Positions 9,191-17,172 of a DNA stretch of 17,172 nucleotides are shown in pieces. The DNA is taken from NCBI GenBank assembly GCA_003990745.1, contig RBNI01002914.1, positions 1 through 17,172 on the forward strand, given 5' to 3'. The position numbers were made by a program, and so were the translations under genes. The notes below the pieces were generated by a model that saw only the letters and a list, made by a program, of their open reading frames with translations, did no database searches and was not told the DNA's origin. The first letter of the stretch is position 1. Each line of letters starts with the position of its first letter. Source of the DNA: Jimgerdemannia flammicorona. Taxonomy: Eukaryota; Mucoromycota; Endogonomycetes; Endogonales; Endogonaceae.

Positions 9191-9229
9191 AAGGATAGTC
9201 TGTCCTCAGATAATCCTTTGGTCATCATT

Positions 9230-10790
9230 CTAATGTACATAAGCATCCTCAGCATCAATATCTGAACCAGTATCTTCATTTAGATCAGAGTCACTCCATT
9301 TGACAGATTCTTCTTCTTCCTCTAGAAACAGGATCTCAATATGGTTGATGATGCTCCAGTAGGTAGTAGGGTTCATATTTTGAATATCATTCAGAAGGAA
9401 TTATGTCTGTGTCAATACTGGAACATTTCATTTATAGATTGTATACAATCTATCTGCAGCAGTGGTATTTTTCCAAGTAAGGCCAGTGGAGTTTCTGATA
9501 TAGGTTAAGTCTACTGTTAGGAGGTTCTGCAACTATTCTCTAATTACATAGTAGGCTTGCAGCTAGTAGACTTGCAGTAAACATCTGGCCAAGGTAAGGT
9601 TCTCTTGATGGGTCTGGATTCATTAAAGAGGGTTTCCATTGGCTTGTTGAAATTGTGGAGTAATTAGAATGAACTCAGAACAAGGGTCTGGAGGCACTGA
9701 TCAATTGTCTGGTTTATGATAAAAAAGGTATATCTTGAGATAGTTGATATGTACTGGTGTTCTGAGGGTCTATCTATCTATGTTTCTTAAATAGATGCTA
9801 GTTTCTCTGATATTATATACAAGATAAGATCCTTCCTATTTGGGCTCCAGTTTGGTGGCAAAATTCATTTCAATTATACTTCTCAAAACTAGTACTTGAT
9901 CTCCAATCTCGATCTTCTGATCCTTCTATTTCTGGTTATAGTACTTCTTTTGTCTTTCTTGGGCTTTGATAATCTGAGCTTGGACTTGATTACATAACTA
10001 TTCTGCCTTCTTGAGGAGGTTTTCAAGATTCTCATGATCAGCAGTTCTGGTTTCCTTGGTAAATATCTTTTCAAATGGCTTTTGTTTGGTGGAGGCAGCA
10101 GGGGTATTCTGAATTTCCCATAGGATCTCAGATAAGCAAAGGTCTCAATTGGTAGGATTGACTTGGGTAAGTTCTTTCTTGATGATCTAGTTCATTCTTT
10201 CTGTCATACCATTGGTCTGAGAGTGGTATTATGTAGTCTATTTAAGGTAGATCTTGTGAATTCAGGTATAACTTATGATTATATTGTTGATGAATTCTAT
10301 ACCTTGGTCAGAGATGAGTTCTTCTGGGGGTCTATATCTGAGTGTGAGTCTATAGAGAAGACCTATAATAGTTAAGGCATCTGCGATTTCCATTGGGAAA
10401 GCCTTGGGCCACTTGGTCAGATATTCTACAAATATAAGAATATACTTGTTTCTTCTTGGTATAACTGGTAGGAGTCTAATTACATCTACTCTCTATCTCT
10501 GAAAGATATTATCTGATAGTGCAAATAGTTATAGTAGTACTTGGTAGTTCTTCCTTCCTTGGTATTTCTGGCAGATATTACATTTCTTGAGTATATCCTG
10601 GACTTGTGTTCTGTAATTGGGCCAATATTGGTATATTGTTTGCAACTTTTTTTCTATGTTTTCTTATCCTTGGTGGGCTTTCTGATGTTCTTTTCAGATG
10701 AGATCTTCTTGTACCTTGATGGTCTGAGGAGCTTCCTTTAGGGTGTAGTTCCTGGAACACCTTTCTTCTGATTTATTGAGGCTGGTAGGA
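9230..10790 (-). pseudogene. Gypsy pol, integrase and C-terminal part
   Basis: One minus-strand frame can be followed through this whole part, interrupted only by stops. The H2C2 zinc-binding module comes first: His codons at 10685-10687 and 10673-10675 (HQKAH), Cys codons at 10580-10582 and 10571-10573 (CNIC). The catalytic core follows, with first Asp at 10484-10486 (RVDVIRL), second Asp at 10307-10309 (SDQG) and Glu at 10199-10201 (MTERMN). The second Asp and Glu are separated by exactly 35 residues, the DD35E spacing. A GPY/F-like segment (IGDQVLVL then KLEPKWEGSYLV) lies near 9900-9830. The end, at TAG 9230-9232, is a Glu/Asp-rich tail. Integrase would join the cDNA to host DNA. The catalytic residues survive although the frame does not. 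The frame differs from that of RT/RNase H, with a shift near 10760-10795. Confidence 0.88.
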
Positions 10791-12190
10791 AAGTATATCA
10801 ACATTGTTGTGAGCTTTCCCTGCTTTGTGAATGATGGTGATTTTGTAGTTCTGAAGGATAAGGATCCAGTGGGCTAGGATTCCAGTGGGTTTCTTGCAGT
10901 TGAATAGCCATTTGAGGGCTATATGGTCTGTGATCAGGGTGAACCTTTTTCTGATGAGGTAATGCTTGAACAGGGTGACCTCTCATATGACTGTAAGGTA
11001 TTTCAGTTTGGTGCTACCATAGTTCATCTGCTACTGATTGGTAGCTCAGCTTATATAAGCTATCACATAGTGCTGCTAGTCAGGTCCTTCTTAGGCTAGA
11101 ACTGCTCCTAGGCCATCTTTGGAAGCATCTATATATAAGATAAATAGTTTCTATAGATTGGGGCACACAAGAATTAGTGTTGTGGTCATGCAGTTCTTGA
11201 GTTCTTTGAAGGCTTTCTCTTGTAATTCTGTCCATTTGTAAGGTACTTCTTTCTTGAGAAGGACTTGGATTGGAGTGGCAATTTGGGCAAAGTTCTTGAT
11301 AAACTTTCTGTAGTAGGATACTAGCATCAGAAATGATAGTATTTTCTTTGGGGTCTTGGGTACTGGCCAATTGTTGATCTTCTCAGTTTTCTTTGGGTCT
11401 GTATGGGTTTCTTCTTTTGTAACTATAAACTTAAGGAATTTAAGTTTCTGTTTCCCAAAGTAGCATTTCTTTGCATTGAGTCTCAGGTGGTTCTTGTGAG
11501 TGAGCTTGAAGAATTCCTCCAGGTAGTGTAGGTATTCTTCAAAATTTGCTGAGTAGATGTTTGAATTGTCCATATATACAATCAGGCAGTGGTGAATCAA
11601 AGGGGCATAGACTGAATTCATCATTCTTTGAAAAGTGGGGGTGCATTGCAAAATCCAAAAGGCATTCAGAGATATTTAAACAGTTTTTCTAGAGCAAGAA
11701 AGGCTGTCTTTTGAATGTCTTTGGAGTCCATAGGGATCTCATGGAATCCTGTGAAAAGGTTCATACTGCTGAAGTATCTAGTATCTTATAACTGATCCAA
11801 AAGGTCATTGATTCTGGGCAAAGGATAGATATCTTTTTCAGTGACTGAATTGAGTTTCCTGTAATCTATACAGAGTCTCTGTCCTCCTTTCTTGGGTACA
11901 ATAAGTATAGGGCTGGCCCAAGGACTGGTTGAGGGTCAGATGACTCTATTGTTTAAGAGTTCTTGAATGTGCTCCTTTTTGAATGTCTTTAGGTGATGGG
12001 GTATTCTATAGGGTTTCTACCAGATAGGTATTGCATTTCCTATATTTATATGATGGATTGTATAGCAGGTTACTATAATCAGTAGTGAAGATATCTTGAT
12101 ATTGGTTGAGGAGTTCTACTAGTTATTGCTGTTACTGGGGTGTCAATTCTTCTCCAATGTTGGTAGAAGGCTTCACTGTCTCCTGAGGGG
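10791..12190 (-). pseudogene. Gypsy pol, reverse transcriptase and RNase H part
   Basis: On the minus strand a linker (EELTPQ, LLNQYQDIF) is followed by RT motifs PYRIPHH (about 12005), [15 protein letters not shown] (about 11905), [18 protein letters not shown] and MPFGFCNAP. The active site is YMDN at 11565-11576 where YMDD is expected, then KCYFGK, FIVTKE and SYYRKFIKNFA. RNase H follows with YIDASKDGLGAVLA (about 11130) and TDHIALKWLF (about 10930). At least two frameshifts are seen in RT, one near 12080 and one at a run of five C residues near 11640, besides several TAG stops. The second catalytic Asp changed to Asn fits loss of a CpG (GACGAT to GACAAT). This copy is dead. The upstream gag and protease are missing at the junction. 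Confidence 0.9.
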
Positions 12191-12205
12191 GCACTATCTT
12201 AAGCA
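12185..12205. other. Junction between Gypsy pol and truncated LINE copy B
   Basis: Similarity of copy B to copy A (its counterpart ends near 7285) stops here, and the pre-RT linker of the Gypsy element starts within a few bases. Neither a poly(A) tail nor an LTR end lies at the joint, so it is not the product of a simple insertion of either element. The open frame that spans it on the + strand is an artefact. Confidence 0.75.
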
Positions 12206-15200
12206 AGGAGACCCCCCAACTCCAGATCCATCTCCACTCCCAGCCTTCACCAAAGCCAGCCTTCTGCCAACCCACCAGCCATCTCTCAAGAGGGCCAGAC
12301 CAGACCTATTCCATTGCCTCAGTCAGCAAGTACTCCTTCAAGCTATGACCACTAATGCAGAGGTCTCTTAGTCACTACCACCTCTGCTCTGAGTCCTCCC
12401 CCTCACTCAACTCTGGCCCTACCAACTCCATGGCCAGCTATACTTCAATAATGCTCCACCAGAACCCTTATACTACAGTTTACTAATACTTCCCACTTGA
12501 AGCAAACCCTGCATATCCTTCCAAACCTCACCCTGGGGGCAGAACCTGACCTCTCAATTGTCCATGGCCAGTCTGCCCCAACCTTTCTCCCCTAGTGCTA
12601 TCAATCACCTCTCTCACCAACCCCTGAGTACCTTCAACCATTGCTGAAAGTCTACCAATCCCAGACCTCTATCTACTGTTCACATCACTAAGATCTCCTA
12701 ACTAATCTGTGGCCACCTCCCTCACTATAGCTAGCTCTCTACTATCTTCTTCAGCTGCTGCACCACCCACCTTGAAAAGTCCAGGTGATATCTCCAATAC
12801 CACAGCTTGAGTATTCAATATATATTTAAGACTACAATCCTACCCATCAAGGAGAAGCTCCTACCAGACCATCCCATTAAAGCTCCTTCCCACTTCTGTA
12901 TCATACTATTCTACTACTCCTTCAGAAGAACTGTTCCATATACTGAAAACCAAATACCCAGGTATCTAACTATCTTCCTCTCAATAACAGTCTGTCCAAA
13001 TTATCCATCTCCTCCCAGTCCAGCACTAATCTCCATTGTCTCACACTTGTCTTAGTTCAACTTCACTCCTGTCAGTCTTTCATACTACTCTACCTCCTCC
13101 TGCAGAAGATCCACATCTGTCATACAACCTAATCCTACCACTATATCATCAGCAAAAGTCTCCAACTTCCAGACCATATTCCCCATCTGCAGTCTAGATA
13201 TCTACCCCTTCAGCCATATCAGCAAAGGCTCCAAAGAGAGTATATAGAGAAGAAGAGAGAGAGGATCACTCTGTGGTACACCTCTTCTCAATGTAAACTT
13301 GGGGCCACTCCACCCATTCATCAGCACAGCTGCCTGGCAGCCTCATACCAAGCCCATCAATCTCCCAGCCTCTACTACACCAAACCCCACCCTCTGCAGT
13401 ACTGCCTCCAAATAATTCCACTGCACTCTATTATAGGCCTTCCCTTGATCCAAGAAGACCATCCACCCATCCACCTACCAGCTTCTACAACCTTCCAAGA
13501 TATTCTGCACCCAAGCAGTACTGTCTTTGATCTGCCTCTTCTTGACAAAACTCTACTGCTCCTCATCTACTAGTCTGCCAATCCACTGCTGTATTCTCCC
13601 AGCCAGAATCTTAGAGACTAGCTTTCTATCCATATTCAGCAACATAATGGGTTGCCAATTCTGCCATACTCACTGATCTTTTTTTTCCTTGTATAGTAGA
13701 GAGACTAATCCTAGAGACCCATTACTGATCCAGCAACTCTCCTTCAAAACATAGTTTGCTATTTCCACCAGCCAGCTACTAAACTCCATCTGGAATTCCT
13801 TCTAGAATTCCCAAGGCAGTCCATTCTTCCCAGGTAATGAACTCATCTGTACTTTCTGCAAAACCTCTAATACCTCTTCCAAAGATACTGCTCCCATTAC
13901 TATACTACCTATCTCAGGCAATACTGCTACTGACCAATAGCTCACCATATTGTCATTGTCCTCCTGAAGTATCTCACCCTTCTCAGGCTCTCCTTCATCC
14001 TGCCAGAGAGCCTGTCACTACCCTGAGATCTCTTCCAGTATGTCAAAAATCTCAGAAATTTTTACACCATTCTCTCACAGAATAGAGACCAAGCTGTGCT
14101 GTACTCTTCTGGTCTTCAAAACACCAGATAGGTACTTTGTTGGCCACTCTCTATCCTTTAGCCATCTAGCCCACAGCCAGGCTAGCAGACTATCCACCAC
14201 TCTGTTTTCAGCTACCTGCAAGTCTGACTATAGCTCTGCTACCTCAGCAGCTAGTCAACCATATGTCTCCCCAGACAGAGTCTCTCCTTCCATCAACTTC
14301 AGTCACCATCACAGCTCTTGCTCAACCCTCCTCACTTTATTCTTCTGCTTCTTTCCTGCCATCTCTCCAACATCTCACCAGTAAGTACCTGCTAAGTATT
14401 TGAACTTGCCCCACTACTCTGCTATCAGCTGACCATTATTCTGCTATCATAATACCTCCTGCCTAGTAATAGTCACAAACTGTTCCCTCTCCACCTTCTT
14501 CCTGAGTAAGGCCACATTGAGACACCAACACCCTCTACCACTACTAGCTGCTTGGAATCTACCACACACCTCTACCCCCCAATGATCTGACCAAGGACAC
14601 CACTACATCTCTACAATATTCAGCACATTGCCTCAACTCTCTGCTACTAGCACCCAATCAATTCTTGTTCTAACTAACCCATTACCAACAGGGTGTCACC
14701 TAGTGAAGAGCCCTGGTTTATCCCCCTAATGCTGATGGATACCATCAACCAGCCCCATGTCATGCTCCACCTGGAGCCATTGAGATAGTCTAGCTGAGAC
14801 TACTGTCCCTGTCCCACCATCAGACCTGTCAAGTGTTCTATCATGTATCATATTAAAGTTCCCTCCAAGAATGTCTATTCCAACTGCCTCCCAATCTTCC
14901 CAAGCCAGCCAATCCTCCATCCATTGGTTTTGCTCTCTGCCAACCACTGGAAGTAGACTGAGCCTACCATCAATCCATCATCTGCCCCCTCTCACAATCT
15001 GCCCCACACCAACCAGTCACTATAAACTTCTATCTCTACTAGCTCACCCTTGTACATACCAACTAGTATGCTCATCTGACTATTCCAATCAGTTTCACTA
15101 TACCATTCTCTGCTCTATTCTTCATAATCCTTCTCACTATAGGCCCAAATATTCTGAAAGAACACCACATCATATCTCCTAACCTTAAGCCATCAAAACA

Positions 15201-15273
15201 GTCACTATTGCTTAACTCCATCACATAGATCATTGATATTGAGTGATAAAATATGTAAACTGTTCATCATCAT
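12198..15273 (-). pseudogene. LINE ORF2 (copy B), 3'-truncated and broken
   Basis: It starts at the first of three ATGs (15271-15273), 12 nt after the ORF1 stop. Endonuclease motifs are LNIND near the start, GGNFNMIHDRTLDRSDG (about 14870-14820; Asn where Asp is expected after GG), RIDWVLV and WSDHWGVEVC, so the SDH motif typical of the family is intact. RT motifs are NWQPIMLLNMDRKL, VKKRQIKDSTAW, MVFLDQGKAYNRVQW and FADD at 13145-13156. A frameshift lies between 15270 and 14947. From there one frame serves through FADD. Stops are fewer than in copy A over the RT. The protein ends at the Gypsy junction, short of its C-terminal region. It cannot be functional, but it is the better guide to the family's RT. 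Confidence 0.85.
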
Positions 15274-17163
15274 CAAAAAAATTATTTAAAGCTCTGCTGA
15301 GACAACTGCCACCCTCTCAGTCCTGCCTCTGATGATTTCCTTCTGGTCTTTACAAATAGTCTTCCAGATGCAATTGCCATTGATACTGCCACAGAAAAAG
15401 TCTACCCACTTAGAGGCCACCTTTCTAATTGCTGCCATCCTCTTCTCATCAATATCATACCCTTCATTCTCCAAAAGTGCTGTCACCATTGCTATCATCA
15501 ACTTTAGCCCCTGCATTATAACATTAAGAAACCCCTCCCATACCTCCTGAGAACCATGAAACACATCTACTTTTTTGATGTCCTCCTCTACAAGTTCCAC
15601 AAGTACTGCCTGATATCAGTTATCTGCTGCAGTCACTAAGGGCCCAGGGATAGTAGGTCTAGGGACTCTCTTCAGCTCCTGCAGCAGTTCTCTATTAGCT
15701 GAGATATCTGAGGCCACCTCCACCAAGTCATTCTCCTCAGTAACCTTCTCCAGCCAGACCACCTCACCAGCCTCTGGACACTTCCAATTTATATTTACTG
15801 CCCCAGCCATATGAGTATCCTCTATCTGGGTCTTGAGAACAACTTCAATAATATCCTCAAAGCTCTCTTCTCTACCTCCTCCTTGTCAGCCCACTTCTTC
15901 TTCACTAGAGTATAAATTGAGCTCTCCATACTACCAATTATGAGAAAGATACCTCAGCTGCTTTTATCTCTTCCATCTGATCCTTGGTAGCTTCAGCCCT
16001 CACCTCCTCCTCCTCAGCCAACCTCTGGAGGACCATCTGCAGATGCTTCCAGTTTGCCTTCCTTCACCTTCTCCTCTCCCTGTCAGCCTCAATCCAGATC
16101 CAATCCTTGGCAAACTTCTCCTATTTCCTCTTCCACAGATCTCTCACCACCTCTCTCTCCTCCAAGGTATTCCTCCTCCTGTTCAGATTCTTTTCTCCTT
16201 TACATCTTATACTCCTGCCCTCCAATCTAGATCACCTCAGGCCAGTCCCACCTCAGCCCTGTTGCCTCCTTCTCTATCAGCCATAACATTGCCTCATAAT
16301 TACTATTTCTCAGCTTCATGCTCTCTCAGAACATAAATCCAAAATCAACTATCTCACTAAAGTCCTCCAGTACCTCAGCCACCATTACCTTGGTCTCCTG
16401 TCAACTCAAAGTTAGCAGACCCTCAACTACTAAGCATACTATACATAGATCCCATCTCAGACACCTTGCCATTTCAACCTTAATATTTTTGATCACCAGC
16501 TCTTTCTCCAGAGCCTTCACTATCACATCCTCCTCAATAAAGCCAATCTCCACTGTCTCTACTAATAGAATAAACTTCAAAGACTCTGCTCCTTCAATCT
16601 CCTTACCCACCAGCCTTAGCACCTCTCTGGCTAATAGTTCAAACTCCAAGAAATTGGCAGAGACAGTCTACATTGATACTGACTTATGAAAGAAGGGGTG
16701 CACCACTAGTTCACCTGTCTCTGCTATCAATGTCACCTTCTTATTACTTCCAGAGACTCTAGCCATCATACCACCAGTCACTACTACCCCACCAGTAGTC
16801 ACTCCCCCAGTCACCAGTCCAACTCCAGAAGAACCAGTCCTAGCCATTACACTACCAGACCCCTGCCCCCTGTCAGGCACCTGGTCAGTCACTTGACCAG
16901 TCACCTGATTTCTCCTCCTATCAATACTATATCCCCCCTGCCCTGCTCTCATGGGCCTAGTAGTAGCCCTCCTGCCCCCCACTACAGTATGTCAGGTTTT
17001 GATACCAGCAGGCCTCCCCTGACCACCTGCCCCACCAGCAGCAGCACTAGCCCCCACTACTACTGCAAAAATCTTGGGGAGGCCCAGGCCAGACCTCCTC
17101 CTTTTCAAGTACTCAGAGCTTGACAAACCTTGGGTTACTATCAGATGAAAACTTGACAGATTC
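12198..17163 (-). mobile_element. LINE copy B, same family as copy A, opposite orientation
   Basis: The reverse complement matches copy A from near 2365 to near 7285 with similar spacing. By eye, nucleotide identity is around three quarters and ORF1 protein identity about two thirds, so the copies are old or from different subfamilies. The last roughly 680 bp of the element, including the ORF2 end and A tail, are absent at the Gypsy junction. The 5' end coincides with a T run at the window edge. Copy B keeps several positions in the sense state that are stops in copy A, and the reverse. Confidence 0.9.
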
Positions 17164-17172
17164 TTTTTTTTT
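15286..17172 (-). pseudogene. LINE ORF1 (copy B), runs off the window
   Basis: Followed on the minus strand from the window edge to TAA at 15286-15288. The frame is open up to the edge with no ATG, so the start is outside or lost. In-frame stops include TGA at 16992-16994 and at 15613-15615, the latter TGG in copy A at 3912-3914. Near 15875 one base is missing relative to copy A (before the FEDI block), a frameshift. The N-terminal third is rich in Gly, Val and Thr (repeated TGG and VTGQVT), and the rest is helical and charged, with EKVTEENDLVEVA and EEDIKKVDVF matching copy A. The function is presumed RNA binding by position only. Confidence 0.8.
17164..17172. repeat. T run at the window edge, at the 5' end of LINE copy B
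   Basis: At least nine T residues reach the end of the window directly beside the 5' limit of LINE copy B. On the minus strand this is an A run followed at once by copy B, so it could be the tail of another element upstream. It continues outside the window and cannot be judged further. Confidence 0.6.

Larger units (their letters stand above)
7975..12190 (-). mobile_element. Ty3/Gypsy LTR retrotransposon, 5' half missing
   Basis: The domain order read on the minus strand is RT, RNase H, integrase, then a polypurine tract and LTR. Integrase after RT/RNase H places it in Ty3/Gypsy (Metaviridae-type) and not Copia. The gag, protease, primer-binding site and 5' LTR are absent because the element ends at about 12190, where LINE copy B begins. 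No chromodomain is visible after the integrase. The pol end is acidic instead. CpG is almost absent and stops are frequent. By eye the pol sequence resembles fungal Gypsy elements, but no family can be named without a search. Confidence 0.92.

Noticed and set aside
9889..10074. Minus-strand 61-codon frame rich in Lys and Arg.
   Set aside because: The neighbouring frame contains the recognisable integrase C-terminal segment, so this is an out-of-frame shadow.
12126..12371. Plus-strand 81-codon frame across the LINE/Gypsy junction.
   Set aside because: It lies antisense to both elements and crosses the breakpoint, so it is a chance chimera.
13837..14384. Long plus-strand frames rich in Ser, Pro and Leu.
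   Set aside because: They are antisense to LINE copy B ORF2. The Ser/Pro/Leu content is what the reverse of a purine-rich coding strand gives.

Overview
The window is a eukaryotic transposon nest beside a short stretch of ordinary-looking DNA. I see no host gene I can name. A filamentous fungus is the likeliest source. The reasons are a Ty3/Gypsy element and an APE-type LINE that both look fungal in style, and heavy C-to-T type decay of both (near-absence of CpG, many in-frame TAG and TGA codons) that resembles repeat-induced point mutation or deamination of methylated cytosine. The species, and even the fungal assignment, are inference.

Layout. Positions 1-650 are CpG-containing flank with a few weakly coding-looking stretches. 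A GT-rich microsatellite (555-623) and a CpG-bearing 14-bp minisatellite (650-855, decaying to about 955) end this zone. Positions 960-2364 are CpG-free, strongly AT-rich and without a gene, with a 46-nt T run at 1951-1996. LINE copy A runs on the + strand from about 2365 to its A tail at 7943-7965, with ORF1 (about 2406-4244) and ORF2 (4257 to about 7847). Only 9 bp after the tail, a minus-strand Gypsy element begins. Its 3' LTR is 7975-9177 (TGTAAT...ATTACA ends), followed by a polypurine tract and a broken pol (integrase, RNase H, reverse transcriptase, reading 12190 down to 9230). The Gypsy is cut at about 12190, upstream of its RT, and joined directly to LINE copy B on the minus strand. 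Copy B lacks its 3' end and runs off the window at 17172.

Copies A and B belong to one family (ORF1 about two thirds identical in protein by eye) and face each other, giving inverted arms of about 4.9 kb around a spacer of about 4.9 kb that is mostly Gypsy. All three elements carry stops and frameshifts and cannot act alone as they stand, although several catalytic motifs remain legible: FADD in both LINE RTs, the H2C2 and DD35E motifs of the integrase, and the SDH motif of the copy B endonuclease. The Gypsy RT active site reads YMDN instead of YMDD.

I found no CRISPR array, tRNA, rRNA or new defence-type system. The points of interest are the mutational signature, the sharp CpG boundary at the minisatellite, the convergent LINE arms, the non-canonical LINE/Gypsy junction, and the conserved 12-nt ORF1-stop/ORF2-start spacing.
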